The notes: generated from the letters alone by a model not told the origin. DNA of 64,000 nt from Paraburkholderia sp. FT54 (GCF_031585635.1 NZ_CP134196.1:1674001-1738000), one strand, 5' to 3'; shown: positions 1 to 8,958, numbered from the stretch's first letter. Numbers and translations: made by a program.

Positions 1-1
1 G

Positions 2-292
2 CAACCGGCGCGCGTGCCGGAGTCCAGCAGCGACATCCGTCTGCTGATCCGCCCGGAAGACGTGTGCGTAAAAGCGGCGTCCGACGCAGCGGGCCCGAAC
101 CGGCTGCAAGGCACCGTCACGTTTATCCGCGACGTGGGCGCGTCGCTCGAAGCGACCATCGACTGCGCCGGCTTCGTCCTGACCGCCGCCACCACGCCGC
201 GCGAGACGCCGGGGCTCACGCTCGGCATGCCAGTGCTCGCGGAATTGCCGCCGCATGCGTGCAAACTGATCGCCGCACGGGCCAGGCACTGA
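2..292 (+). CDS. ABC transporter ATP-binding protein, C-terminal part (TOBE domain)
   Basis: This is the last ~96 codons of a gene cut by the window start, ending at TGA 290-292. The visible part holds no Walker motifs. It contains LLIRPEDV followed by small beta-strand segments (GTVTFIRDVGASLEATIDC), typical of the TOBE regulatory domain that follows the ATPase domain in PotA/MalK/CysA-type ATPases. The next gene, 77 nt on and on the same strand, encodes a periplasmic binding protein, followed by two permeases, so this subunit probably energises that importer at the inner membrane. A TOBE domain is unusual for an ATPase paired with polar-amino-acid permeases, whose ATPases (HisP/GlnQ type) normally lack it. 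The domain call is fairly secure; the substrate is unknown. Confidence 0.7.
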   Translation, partial: QPARVPESSSDIRLLIRPEDVCVKAASDAAGPNRLQGTVTFIRDVGASLEATIDCAGFVLTAATTPRETPGLTLGMPVLAELPPHACKLIAARARH

Positions 293-369
293 AGCGCATT
301 GAAACGCGCGCTATTGACTCACACCGACTCGTCCATTCCAATACCGACATTTTCGACAGAGGAAAGATC

Positions 370-1194
370 ATGATCCACCGCCCCGCTACCCAATCCCGCA
401 CCCGCCGGGTGTTCGCCACGCTCGCCGCGACGCTCGCCTTTACCGCTCTCGGCGCGCTGTGCGCGTTGCCGTCGGCCGCGCATGCGGACGCGCTCGACAA
501 CATCGCCAAGACGGGCACGGTGCGCATCGGCGTATTCGAAGACTATCCGCCGTTCGGCTCGATCGGCCCGGACATGAAGCCGATGGGCTACGACATCGAC
601 GTCGCCAACCTGATCGGCAAGGCGCTCAACGCCAAGGTCGAACTCGTGCAGGTGACGGGCGACAACCGCATGGCCTATCTCGCCGACCACAAGGCGGACA
701 TGCTGCTGTCGGTCGGGCAGACGCCGGAACGCGAAAAGGTGATCGACTTCTCGCAACCGTACGCGCCGTACTACCTTGCCGTGTTCGGCCCGAAAGCCCT
801 GCCCGTGAAGAACGCCGCCGATCTCGCCGGCAAGTCGATTTCGGTCGCGCGCGGCACGCTGGAAGACCTGAGCGTGACCAAGATCGCGCCGCCCACGGCG
901 AACATCAAACGTTTCGACGATCCTAACGGCGCAATTTCGGCGTTTCTTTCTGGTCAGGTACAGTTGATGGTAGTCGGCAACGACGTCGGCGCCACGATTC
1001 TCGCGCGTCATCCCGCCAACGATCCCGAGCAGAAGTTCTCGCTGTTCAGCTCGCCGGATCACGTCGGTTTGAACAAGAACGAGCCGCGTCTGAAACAGAA
1101 GGTCGACGAAACGATTGCCAAGGCCCGCAAGGACGGCACCATGAACGCGATTTCGCAGAAATGGCTGCGCGCGCCGCTGCCGGCCGACCTCTGA
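370..1194 (+). CDS. Polar amino-acid ABC transporter substrate-binding protein (SBP family 3)
   Basis: This is a 274-residue periplasmic solute-binding protein. The ATG at 370 is chosen because a GAGGAAAG ribosome site lies just upstream and because it gives a clean signal peptide: a basic start (SRTRRVF), a hydrophobic core (LAATLAFTALGALCAL) and a likely cut after AHA. The mature part has the family-3 pattern GTVRIGVFEDYPPFG, then GYDIDVANLIGKAL, and later a YAPYYLAVF segment. It would deliver a polar amino acid or opine-like ligand to the permeases encoded just downstream. An open frame extends further upstream but would remove the signal peptide. The ligand cannot be read from the sequence. 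Confidence 0.88.
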   Translation: MIHRPATQSRTRRVFATLAATLAFTALGALCALPSAAHADALDNIAKTGTVRIGVFEDYPPFGSIGPDMKPMGYDIDVANLIGKALNAKVELVQVTGDNRMAYLADHKADMLLSVGQTPEREKVIDFSQPYAPYYLAVFGPKALPVKNAADLAGKSISVARGTLEDLSVTKIAPPTANIKRFDDPNGAISAFLSGQVQLMVVGNDVGATILARHPANDPEQKFSLFSSPDHVGLNKNEPRLKQKVDETIAKARKDGTMNAISQKWLRAPLPADL

Positions 1195-1261
1195 ACCTTT
1201 TTTGCGCGGACCATGAAGCGTGGTCCGCGCCGGAGTTTGACCTCACGATGAGCGCCACGCC

Positions 1262-2008
1262 ATGACTTATGCGTTCGATTTCAGCGGCTTCGGCCTCTAT
1301 GCGGGGATGCTCGCGCGCGGCGTCGCCGTGACCCTGGGGCTGACGGCCGTCTCGACTTTGCTCGGCGGGATCGTCGGCATTGCCGGTGCGAGCGTCGCCG
1401 TGGCCGGGCCGAAATGGGCGCGCTGGGTGGTGGCGAGTTATGTGGAACTGATCCGCAACACGCCGTTCATCGTGCAGTTGTTCTTCGTGTTCTTCGGCTT
1501 GCCGAGCCTCGGCATCCATATCGATGAAGTGCAGGCCGCGATTCTGGCCATGACCGTCAACCTCGGCGCCTACGCCATAGAGATCGTGCGCGCCGGCATC
1601 GACTCGATTTCGCGCGGCCAGGTGCAGGCAGCGCAGGCGCTTGGTCTGCACGGGCGCCAGGTGTTTCGCTTCATCGTGCTGCCACAGGCCATCGCCAACG
1701 TGTTTCCCGCGCTGCTGAGCCAGGTGCTGATCGTGATGCTCGGCTCGGCGGTGGTCTCGCAGATCTCAGTGCCCGATCTCACGTATGCGGCCAACTTCAT
1801 CCAGTCGCGTAACTTCCGCTCGTTCGAAAGCTACCTGATCATCACCGCGACGTATCTGGTGCTGTCGATCGTATTGCGGCAAATCCTCAACCGGCTCGGC
1901 CGCGGTCTGTTCGCGGGCCGTGCGGCGCGCGGCAACGAGAGCGCGCCGCGCAACTGGCGCAATCGCCTGATGTGGCGCGGCGCCCGCACCCTGCCCACGG
2001 AGCGTTGA
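1262..2008 (+). CDS. Polar amino-acid ABC transporter permease (HisM/GlnP type)
   Basis: This is a 248-residue inner-membrane permease with about five hydrophobic segments. It carries the family signatures YVELIRNTPFIVQLFFVFFG and the EAA loop (GQVQAAQALGLHGRQVFRFI) that contacts the ATPase. It is the first of two adjacent permease genes of similar architecture, so the channel is probably a heterodimer of the two. It starts 67 nt after the binding-protein gene and ends 2 nt before the next permease, consistent with one operon. The C-terminus is rich in Arg and Asn (RGNESAPRNWRNRLMWRG), which is probably cytoplasmic. Confidence 0.88.
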   Translation: MTYAFDFSGFGLYAGMLARGVAVTLGLTAVSTLLGGIVGIAGASVAVAGPKWARWVVASYVELIRNTPFIVQLFFVFFGLPSLGIHIDEVQAAILAMTVNLGAYAIEIVRAGIDSISRGQVQAAQALGLHGRQVFRFIVLPQAIANVFPALLSQVLIVMLGSAVVSQISVPDLTYAANFIQSRNFRSFESYLIITATYLVLSIVLRQILNRLGRGLFAGRAARGNESAPRNWRNRLMWRGARTLPTER

Positions 2009-2010
2009 TC

Positions 2011-2667
2011 ATGGTCGAATTCACGCTGTGGGACATTGCCCGCAATCTGTTGCTCGCCGCCCGCTGGACGGTGCTGCTGTCGCTGATCGCGTTTGTCGGC
2101 GGCGGCATCGTCGGGCTGATTCTGCTCGCGATGCGCGTGTCGCCGATTGCCTGGCTGCGCCGCATCGTCGTGGTGTATGTGGAAGTGTTTCAGGGCACGC
2201 CGCTGCTCATGCAGCTCTTTCTGGCGTTCTTTGGTTTGCCGCTGCTCGGCGTCGATGTGTCGCCGTGGGTCGCGGCCACCGTCACCTTGACGCTCTACAC
2301 GAGCGCGTATCTGGTCGATATCTGGCGCGGCTGCGTCGAAGCCGTGCCGCGCGGCCAGTGGGCCGCGGGCGCGAGTCTCGGCATGACCTTCGGTCAGCAG
2401 CTGCGCTATATCGTGTGGCCGCAGGCGCGGAAAATCGCGGTGGCGCCGACGGTCGGCTTTCTCGTGCAAGTGGTGAAAAGCACGGCGCTCGCGTCGATCA
2501 TCGGCTTCACCGAATTGACCAAGACCGGCACCATGATCACCAACGCCGCGTTCCGCCCGTTCCCGATCTACGGCATGGTCGCGATGATTTACTTCGCGAT
2601 GTGCTTCCCGCTGACGTGGTACGCGCGGGTGCTGGAAAAACGGCAGAAGGTGGGCCAGCATCGCTGA
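2011..2667 (+). CDS. Polar amino-acid ABC transporter permease, second subunit
   Basis: This is a 218-residue inner-membrane permease partnering the preceding gene. The ATG at 2011 lies 2 nt after the upstream TGA, a tight coupling that suggests translational linkage; an upstream in-frame start at 1972 would overlap the first permease by 37 nt and is less likely. The motifs VVYVEVFQGTPLLMQLFLAF and the EAA loop (GQWAAGASLGMTFGQQLRYI) place it in the HisM/HisQ family. The operon ends in a strong hairpin at 2692-2728. Together with the two genes before it, it forms an importer for a polar amino acid or related compound. Confidence 0.88.
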   Translation: MVEFTLWDIARNLLLAARWTVLLSLIAFVGGGIVGLILLAMRVSPIAWLRRIVVVYVEVFQGTPLLMQLFLAFFGLPLLGVDVSPWVAATVTLTLYTSAYLVDIWRGCVEAVPRGQWAAGASLGMTFGQQLRYIVWPQARKIAVAPTVGFLVQVVKSTALASIIGFTELTKTGTMITNAAFRPFPIYGMVAMIYFAMCFPLTWYARVLEKRQKVGQHR

Positions 2668-2691
2668 GATTTCGCGCAGCGCGGCGAATTG

Positions 2692-2728
2692 AAAAAGCGG
2701 CAACCGTGCACAACGGTTGCCGCTTTTT
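2692..2728. terminator. Bidirectional rho-independent terminator
   Basis: A perfect 15-bp inverted repeat (2692-2706 and 2714-2728, extendable by one pair) has an A-tract on its left and a T-tract on its right. It can therefore stop transcription from both the importer operon on the plus strand and the cytochrome-containing operon converging on the minus strand. Confidence 0.9.
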
Positions 2729-2747
2729 TATTGCCGCCGTGAGAGGA

Positions 2748-4028
2748 CTAGCGAGCCGCGTGCGTCGACTTGCGCAACTTCGCCACGTCGTCCGCCGTCA
2801 CCGCCGGCGCGCCGTTGTTCCAGCCGGCCCGCACGAAAGTCAGCACGTCGGCGATCTGCTGGTCGTTGAGCACCGGCGCGTACTTCGGCATCGGATACGG
2901 CGCGGGAATGCCGCCGATCACCAGATCCTCGGTGCCGTTCAACGTCACGTTGATCAGCGACGACGGATCCTTCTCCAGCACGTTCGGATTGCCGGACAAC
3001 GGCGCCAGCATCGGCGCGAAGCCGCGTCCGTCGACACCGTGGCAGTGCATGCAATACGCCGTATAGACGCGCGCGCCGGCATCGTTCGCGGGACGGTTGA
3101 GTGACACCTTCGTCGCCTGCGGGTCGTACCTATAAGGCGGCGCACCGTTGCCGCCCGCCGGCGGCAGCGACTTCAGATACGTCGACATGGCCGCGATGTC
3201 CGTATCGTTCATGCCCTGCGTGCTGTTATTGATCACGCTGGTCATCGAACCGAACGCCGAGGCATGGCGATTCGCGCCGGTCTTCAGGAACGCCTGCAGG
3301 TCCTGATCGTTCCAGCGGCCCAGACCGACGTTCTGCTCGCCGGTGAGGTTGGCCGCGAACCAGCCGTCGAGCACGCCGCCGGTGAGGAACGCACTGCCGC
3401 TTTCGTCGAGCGCCTTCTCCTGGAACGCGATGCCGCGCGGCGTGTGGCACGACCCGCAGTGTCCGAGCCCCTGAATCAGATACGCGCCGCGGTTCCAGGC
3501 CACGTCCTTGCCCGACTTGTCCTGATAGACGCCTTTATCGAGGAACACCATGTTCCAGAATTTCAACGGCCAGCGCATGTTCATCGGCCACTTGATGTCG
3601 GCCTCGCGATTCGCCTGCTGCACCGGTGCCACGCCGCTCATGAAATACGCATACAGCGCTTTCATGTCGTCGTCGTTGACCTTGGCGTAGGACGGATACG
3701 GCATCGCCGGATAGAGGTTGTGGCCGTCTTTCGCGACGCCTTCGCGCATCGCCCGCGCGAAGTCCTCTTCCGTATAGGCGCCGATGCCGGTCTGCTGGTC
3801 GGGCGTGATGTTGGTGGTGTAGATCTGGCCCATCGGCGTGGTCATCGGCAAGCCGCCCGCGAACGGCTTGCCCTTGGGCGCCGTATGACAGGCGACGCAA
3901 TCACCGACCTTCGCCAGATACGCGCCGCGTTGCACCAGCGCGGGATCGGCTGACTGCGCGGCCGCCTGCGCGAACAACGGCAGTGTCACGAACAACGCCG
4001 CACCGAAACCCTTCAATGTGTTTTTCAT
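2748..4028 (-). CDS. Tri-haem cytochrome c subunit of a periplasmic dehydrogenase (AdhB/IorC type)
   Basis: This is a 426-residue c-type cytochrome with a Sec signal peptide (MKNTLKGFGAALFVTLPLFA, cut near AQA). It has three haem sites: CVACH (44-48), CGSCH (191-195) and CMHCH (326-330). The three-domain layout matches the cytochrome subunits of alcohol, gluconate and aldehyde dehydrogenases of acetic-acid bacteria and proteobacteria. The two genes upstream on the same strand encode a Moco hydroxylase and its 2Fe-2S subunit, so this protein most likely passes their electrons to ubiquinone or a terminal oxidase in the periplasm. It begins 12 nt after the hydroxylase gene stops. The physiological substrate of the complex is not evident. 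Confidence 0.9.
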   Translation of the reverse strand: MKNTLKGFGAALFVTLPLFAQAAAQSADPALVQRGAYLAKVGDCVACHTAPKGKPFAGGLPMTTPMGQIYTTNITPDQQTGIGAYTEEDFARAMREGVAKDGHNLYPAMPYPSYAKVNDDDMKALYAYFMSGVAPVQQANREADIKWPMNMRWPLKFWNMVFLDKGVYQDKSGKDVAWNRGAYLIQGLGHCGSCHTPRGIAFQEKALDESGSAFLTGGVLDGWFAANLTGEQNVGLGRWNDQDLQAFLKTGANRHASAFGSMTSVINNSTQGMNDTDIAAMSTYLKSLPPAGGNGAPPYRYDPQATKVSLNRPANDAGARVYTAYCMHCHGVDGRGFAPMLAPLSGNPNVLEKDPSSLINVTLNGTEDLVIGGIPAPYPMPKYAPVLNDQQIADVLTFVRAGWNNGAPAVTADDVAKLRKSTHAAR

Positions 4029-4040
4029 GTCTGGCTCCGG

Positions 4041-6293
4041 TCAGGCGGTTTGCAGTTGGCTGCCGACCGGCAATTGCCGCAGCCGCTTGCCGGTGGCCGC
4101 GTAAATCGCGTTGGTCAGCGCGGGCGCGAGCGCCGCCGTGCCCGGTTCGCCGATGCCCCCGGGCGCCTCGCTGCTCTTCACGATATGCACCTCGATAGGC
4201 GGCGTCTGATCGATGCGCAGCATCCGGTAGTCGGTGAAGTTGCTCTGCTCGACGCGGCCGTCCTTGATCGTGATCTCGCCGTAAAGAGCCGCGGTGATGC
4301 CGAAGATGATGCCGCCCTGCACCTGCGCCTCGATCGTGTTCGGATTGACCACCATGCCGCAATCGACCGCGCACACCACGTGCTTGACCGCCACCTCGCC
4401 CTGATCCACCGCGACGTCGACGACGATCGCAAAGAAGCTGCCGAACGCGTGCATGACCGACACGCCGCGCCCTTGCCCCTTCGGCACCGCGCCGCCCCAG
4501 TTCGCCGCCTGCGTGGCGACGTTGAGCACGTTCAGTGCGCGCGGTGTCTTGCCGAGCAGATCCTGACGGTATTTGACGGGATCGACTTTGGCCTGCGCCG
4601 CGAGTTCGTCGATGAAACTCTCCACCACGAAGGTGCCGCGCGTCGGTCCCACGCCGCGCCAGAATGCGGTGGGCACCGCGTGCGGCTCCTCGCGCACGTA
4701 GTCGACCAGCTGATTCGGCAGGTCGTATGGCAGATCCGACGCGACTTCGACCGCATCGGGATCGAGGCCGTTCTTGAAAGCGGGCGGCGCGAACCGCGCC
4801 AGCACCGAGGAACCGACGATGCGATGTTGCCACGCGACCGGTTTGCCATTGGCGTCGAGCCCGGCCGAAATCTTGTCGTAGTAATACGGGCGGTACATGT
4901 CGTGCTGAATGTCTTCTTCGCGCGTCCAGACCACCTTCACCGGCGTCGACACCTGTTTGCCGACCTTCACCGCCTGCGTGACCATGTCGAACTCGAGCCG
5001 TCGCCCGAAGCCGCCGCCGATCAGATGGTTGTGCACGACGATCTTGTCGGCGGGCAGGCCCGTGACGGCCACGGCGGCATCCACCACGCGCGTGGGCACC
5101 TGTGAGCCGAGCCAGACATCGCAACCGTCGGGGCGCACATGCACCGTGCAGTTGATCGGCTCCATGGTGGCGTGCGCGAGGAACGGCTGCTGATACACGG
5201 CGTCGACGCGCGTCTTCGCATTGGAAAAGGCATTGCCGACGTCGCCGTCCTTGCGCGCCACCGCGCCGTTGCGCTGCGAGGCGTTGGCGAGATCGTCGAC
5301 GATCTGCTTCATCGACAGGTTCGCTCCCGCGCCTTCGTTCCACTTGATGACGAGCGCCTGCACGCCGCGTTTGGCGGCCCACGTATGGTCGCCAATCACC
5401 GCGACCGCGTTGTCGATCTTGACGACCTGGCGCACGCCGGGGATTTTTTTCGCGTGGGTGTCGTCGACGCTGGCGAGTGTGCCGCCGAACACCGGGCAGT
5501 TCGCAATCGCCGCGTAGACCATGTCGGGCACACGCACGTCGAGCCCGAACATCGCGGTGCCGTCTACTTTCTCCGGCGAATCGAGGCGCTTCGCCGCCGT
5601 GCCGATCAGCTTGAAGTCCTTCGGATCCTTGAGCTTGACGTTCTGCGGCGCGGGCAGACTGGCGGCTGCGCTCACCAGTTGACCATAGCCGATGCTGCGG
5701 TTGCTGGCCGCGTGAATCACCTGCCCGGCCTGCGCATGACAGCTTGCCGGGTCGACCTGCCATTGCTGCGCCGCCGCGCTGATCAGCACAGTGCGCGCCG
5801 TTGCGCCCGCTTTACGCATGGGCTCCCACGCGTAGCGGATCGAGGTCGAGCCACCCGTGAGCTGGCCGCCGAGCAGCGGGTCCATGAAGAGCTTCTCGTT
5901 CGGCGGCGCGTGATCGACGGTGACCGTGTCCAGCGGTACTTCGAGCTCCTCGGCGATCAGCATCGGAATCGACGTGTAGACGCCCTGGCCCATCTCGACC
6001 TTCGGAATCACGAGCGTGACCTTGCCTGCCGTGTCGATCTGGATGAACGCGTTCGGCGCGAACACACCGCTTTGCGGCGTTTCCACGCCGTCGCCGCCGA
6101 TCACGGATTTGCCGGCCTTCTGATCCTGGCTGGCGGCCGGCATGCTGAAGCCGAGCAGCAGGCCGCCGCCGGCCGCCGCCCCCACCGTCACACCGAACTT
6201 CAGAAAGGTGCGGCGTGACAAGCCACCCGCGGCGCGCGCGTCGGCTTTCGACGGCTCCGCGCCGTTGTGCGCATCGAGCAATCCCTGGGACAT
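4041..6293 (-). CDS. Molybdopterin-binding aldehyde/isoquinoline-type oxidoreductase, large subunit (IorB family)
   Basis: This is a 750-residue large subunit of the xanthine-oxidase superfamily. It starts with a twin-arginine signal (SRRTFLKFGVTVGAAAGGGL), so the folded Moco enzyme is exported to the periplasm. Family marks include KVEMGQGVYTSIPMLIAEEL near residue 100, the GGGFGRR cofactor loop, and GIGEPGTAALAPALTNAI near the C-terminus, whose Glu is the catalytic base in this family. The start at 6293 is 1 nt after the stop of the 2Fe-2S gene and was chosen over an upstream in-frame start that would overlap that gene. With its neighbours it forms a hydroxylase or aldehyde dehydrogenase that feeds the cytochrome c encoded downstream. 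Confidence 0.9.
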   Translation of the reverse strand: MSQGLLDAHNGAEPSKADARAAGGLSRRTFLKFGVTVGAAAGGGLLLGFSMPAASQDQKAGKSVIGGDGVETPQSGVFAPNAFIQIDTAGKVTLVIPKVEMGQGVYTSIPMLIAEELEVPLDTVTVDHAPPNEKLFMDPLLGGQLTGGSTSIRYAWEPMRKAGATARTVLISAAAQQWQVDPASCHAQAGQVIHAASNRSIGYGQLVSAAASLPAPQNVKLKDPKDFKLIGTAAKRLDSPEKVDGTAMFGLDVRVPDMVYAAIANCPVFGGTLASVDDTHAKKIPGVRQVVKIDNAVAVIGDHTWAAKRGVQALVIKWNEGAGANLSMKQIVDDLANASQRNGAVARKDGDVGNAFSNAKTRVDAVYQQPFLAHATMEPINCTVHVRPDGCDVWLGSQVPTRVVDAAVAVTGLPADKIVVHNHLIGGGFGRRLEFDMVTQAVKVGKQVSTPVKVVWTREEDIQHDMYRPYYYDKISAGLDANGKPVAWQHRIVGSSVLARFAPPAFKNGLDPDAVEVASDLPYDLPNQLVDYVREEPHAVPTAFWRGVGPTRGTFVVESFIDELAAQAKVDPVKYRQDLLGKTPRALNVLNVATQAANWGGAVPKGQGRGVSVMHAFGSFFAIVVDVAVDQGEVAVKHVVCAVDCGMVVNPNTIEAQVQGGIIFGITAALYGEITIKDGRVEQSNFTDYRMLRIDQTPPIEVHIVKSSEAPGGIGEPGTAALAPALTNAIYAATGKRLRQLPVGSQLQTA

Positions 6294-6294
6294 G

Positions 6295-6750
6295 TCATGC
6301 CCCCTTCGCGGCTTGCTTGATCGCCGCGCGGATGCGGTTATACGTCCCACAGCGGCAGATATTGCCGGCCATGGCGGCGTCGATGTCCGCATCGGTAGGA
6401 TTGGGGTTGCTCGCCAGCAGCGACGCCGCCGACATCACCTGCCCCGACTGACAGTAGCCGCATTGCACCACGTCCAATTGACGCCATGCCTGCTGCACTT
6501 TCTGGCCTGCCGGCGTGCTGCCCACTGCTTCGATCGTGGTGATCTTCCTGTCACCGACAGCCGCCGCCGGCAACACGCACGAGCGCACCGCCACGCCGTC
6601 GAGATGCACAGTGCACGCACCGCATTGAGCGATGCCGCAACCGAACTTCGTACCGGTCAGACCGACCAGATCGCGCAAGACCCACAGAAGGGGCATGTCG
6701 GGCGGCGCGTCGACGGTGTGCGTCTGGCCATTGATATTCAGCGTTGTCAT
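6295..6750 (-). CDS. 2Fe-2S subunit of the Moco hydroxylase (IorA family)
   Basis: This is a 151-residue small subunit carrying two 2Fe-2S clusters. The N-terminal plant-ferredoxin-type site is CGIAQCGAC plus a later Cys (VRSC); the C-terminal helical site is CGYCQSGQ followed by NICRCGTY. Length and cluster order match IorA/CoxS-type proteins. It has no export signal of its own, which is normal: it is carried through the Tat pathway with the large subunit encoded immediately downstream (1 nt spacing). It is the first gene of the three-gene operon; the ATG at 6750 follows directly after the predicted control region 6751-7160. Confidence 0.92.
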   Translation of the reverse strand: MTTLNINGQTHTVDAPPDMPLLWVLRDLVGLTGTKFGCGIAQCGACTVHLDGVAVRSCVLPAAAVGDRKITTIEAVGSTPAGQKVQQAWRQLDVVQCGYCQSGQVMSAASLLASNPNPTDADIDAAMAGNICRCGTYNRIRAAIKQAAKGA

Positions 6751-7160
6751 TGAGCGGCTCCGAGTGGGGTTATTGTTTGGCAGGCTGTTTAGACAGAGAC
6801 GTCGAACCAAAAGGTAAAGACTCGCAGCGTTTATTCGACAACCCGGACTAATGCGCGTCGCGGCTTTCCGGTCGTTGCAAACGGCGATCGATGCACGGGC
6901 GCGAACGTGCGGATACTGACCGGCGAATTGTAGACGCGCATTAGAAAGTTCGCCTCGCGGCTGCGCGCCGCCGGGCGCACGGAAAAAATATCGCGCGCGC
7001 GGATTGCATGGTTGAAAGGTGTTTTTAATCGACGGGAGATTATCCGCGTATCGGCCCGAGCGGCCGGCCTTTATCCGGTCAGTGAATCTTGTTGAATCAA
7101 TGCCGGGCGATTTTGATAGCATGGATGCGGTCTGACTGACCATCCGAAGGAGTAGCACAC
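6751..7160. other. Divergent intergenic region
   Basis: These 410 bases separate the minus-strand hydroxylase operon from the plus-strand gene at 7161 and must hold both promoters. A TTGAAT/GATAGC pair (7092-7097 and 7115-7120, 17-bp spacing) is a weak sigma-70 candidate for the rightward gene. No convincing operator or RNA gene was seen. Confidence 0.4.
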
Positions 7161-7559
7161 ATGGACGACTCGCAATGCACTCAATTCCTCTCGGACATTC
7201 GCCGACCGCTATTGGCGCTGCACAAGGCCATTCTCGATCACGAGCGTGCCGTGTACGAAAAGGAATTCGGCCCGGTCACGCCGGCGGCTTTCCTGCAGGT
7301 GCTCATCAACGGTTCGGGCTTCCGCTGGCTCACGCCGCTCTCGACGGTCATTGCGAACGTCGACGAAATTCTCGACGACAGGGAAGCCGAAGCCGCCGAC
7401 CGGACCGCCGCAGCCGAAGCGGTGACGGGGCTGTTCTCGCCCGACCAGCCGAACAATGCGTTTCTGCCGCGCTATCTGCCGCTGTTGCAGGCCGATCCGG
7501 CGATCCTGCATCAGCATGGCCAGGTGTCGCAGTTGTTGCGAGGGATTGAATCGAAGTAG
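7161..7559 (+). CDS. Conserved hypothetical protein
   Basis: This is a 132-residue soluble protein with a good ribosome site (AAGGAG, 7146-7151) before the ATG. It is helix-rich and acidic, with no Cys cluster, membrane segment or signal peptide. The middle ([19 protein letters not shown]) and the acidic helix ([20 protein letters not shown]) look like a compact helical domain. I recognise the general type, small conserved proteins of Burkholderiales without assigned role, but no named family. It stands alone between a divergent operon and a decayed hydrolase fragment, so context gives no hint of function. Confidence 0.75.
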   Translation: MDDSQCTQFLSDIRRPLLALHKAILDHERAVYEKEFGPVTPAAFLQVLINGSGFRWLTPLSTVIANVDEILDDREAEAADRTAAAEAVTGLFSPDQPNNAFLPRYLPLLQADPAILHQHGQVSQLLRGIESK

Positions 7560-7853
7560 CCGGTTGCGCGCGGCCTTGTGCTCGCGTGGTGTGAGTTCTG
7601 GCCTCGTTTTGCCCTGCGGGTTGCCGGCAGTGTGCGTGCATGTTCGTTTGCCGTTGAAACGGATGCGCGACCGGGTCACGGTTGAATTTGCCTGGCTTTG
7701 CTGAATAAAACAAAGGTGAGCTTTTGCGGGAGACGTTCCGAGCAGGCTACGAAAAGCCGGTCAGCATGCTTCACGAAGCCCTGCCAACCAAGGTAAGCAG
7801 ACTTTCTCGCGACGCTCGTCGCTATGCAAAACTGGCTTTTTCCCGAAAGCTAG

Positions 7854-7994
7854 ACGTTTCGCGATCAGTTCGTGCGGTTCAACGTAGCCAGCATACCGGA
7901 AGCGCGCTTTCAGGCGGTCCCGAAAGCCGGTCACCTGATGCAGGAAGATGCGCCGGAAGCGATCATCGCCGCGGCGCTGCGGTGGTTCGATTGA
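7854..7994 (+). pseudogene. Remnant of an alpha/beta-hydrolase gene (C-terminal end only)
   Basis: The reading frame 7854-7994 (TGA 7992-7994) encodes about 46 residues ending AVPKAGHLMQEDAPEAI and then AAALRWFD. This is the typical end of alpha/beta-fold hydrolases of the haloalkane-dehalogenase/esterase type, where the His of AGH is the catalytic histidine. There is no start codon and an in-frame TAG lies just before it (7851-7853). The nucleophile and oxyanion regions are not found in 7560-7850. It is therefore a leftover 3' end of a deleted gene. The 294 bases before it hold nothing else recognisable. Confidence 0.6.
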
Positions 7995-8004
7995 GGGCTC
8001 GCGC

Positions 8005-8958
8005 CTAGCCGCGTCCTTGCGGCAGATAGGGCATGGGATCGATCGGCTTGCCGTCGCGTCGCAACTCGAAGCCCACCGAAACGCGCGAATTGTTTTCGTC
8101 GCCCATTTCGGCAATCTGCTGGCCCTGCACGACGATATCGCCAGTCTTGACCAGCAACTTGCGGTTGTGCGAGTAGGCGGTCAGAAAGTCCTTGTTGTGC
8201 TGGACGATGATAAGACTGCCGTAGCTGTTCAGCCCCGTGCCGGCGTACATCACCTTGCCATTGGCCGCGGCCCGCACCGGGTCGCCCGGCTTGCCGCCAA
8301 TTTCGATGCCGCGCGTTTCGCCCGGCTGGAATCCCTCGACTACACGCCCGCCCGCCGGCCAGGCCAGCGATACGCCGTTCGCGTGCCGCGCGGTTTGCTG
8401 CGCCACTTCGCGTGCTTCAGCGGCGCTGAGCGCGGGCGACTGCACGGCTTGCGCGGACTGCGCCGCAGCCGGCGTGGATGCCGCCGACGCCGTTTGCCGT
8501 GCCGCGACCGAGGCCGCCGGCGCGGACGCCGCGGCGGCCTTCGCTGCAGCATTGGCCGCATTCACCGCCCGTACCGTTTCCGGCGACGCGACGTGCAGCA
8601 CCTGTCCCGGCTTCAGGCGCGACGACGCCTTCAATCCATTCCACGCCTGCAACTGCTTCATGCTGCAATGGTGATGCTGCGCGATGCGCGCCAGGGTATC
8701 GCCACGCCTGACGCGATACACCAGCGGCGGCGATTTCTTGAGCAGCGCGCTCTGGTCGGCGCTGATCCCGGTCGGCGCGGCCGCTGTCGCATCGGACGTC
8801 GGTGCGCTTGCCGCCGGCACAGCGGACGCCGCCGCCGCGCCCGCAGCCGCGCCTGTCTGCGCGCCCTGCTGCCCCACATTCGCACAACCGCCGACCGCCA
8901 GCGCGACCCATACGCCAGCAAGACTGGCCATCATTGTTCTGTCGAAGCGCTTTCCCAT
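8005..8958 (-). CDS. NlpD-like lipoprotein: LysM plus degenerate M23/LytM domain
   Basis: This is a 317-residue outer-membrane lipoprotein candidate with a lipobox ending in VGGC (Cys 25). A LysM domain follows (VYRVRRGDTLARIAQHHH), which binds peptidoglycan. Next comes a long Ala/Ser-rich linker, and a C-terminal LytM/M23 fold (GDPVRAAANGKVMYAGTGLN). The metal-binding motifs of active M23 peptidases are absent: the first HxxxD is replaced by ETRGIEIGG and the second HxH by RVSVGFE. This is known for E. coli NlpD/EnvC, which activate amidases instead of cutting murein, so an AmiC-activator role in cell separation is inferred. AGGAG precedes the ATG at 8958. The usual neighbours of nlpD (pcm, rpoS) are not here, so this may be a paralogue. 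Confidence 0.82.
   Translation of the reverse strand: MGKRFDRTMMASLAGVWVALAVGGCANVGQQGAQTGAAAGAAAASAVPAASAPTSDATAAAPTGISADQSALLKKSPPLVYRVRRGDTLARIAQHHHCSMKQLQAWNGLKASSRLKPGQVLHVASPETVRAVNAANAAAKAAAASAPAASVAARQTASAASTPAAAQSAQAVQSPALSAAEAREVAQQTARHANGVSLAWPAGGRVVEGFQPGETRGIEIGGKPGDPVRAAANGKVMYAGTGLNSYGSLIIVQHNKDFLTAYSHNRKLLVKTGDIVVQGQQIAEMGDENNSRVSVGFELRRDGKPIDPMPYLPQGRG

Noticed and set aside
7724..8008. A 94-codon plus-strand frame across the hydrolase remnant.
   Set aside because: It is in a different frame from the recognisable hydrolase end and shows no protein-like pattern.
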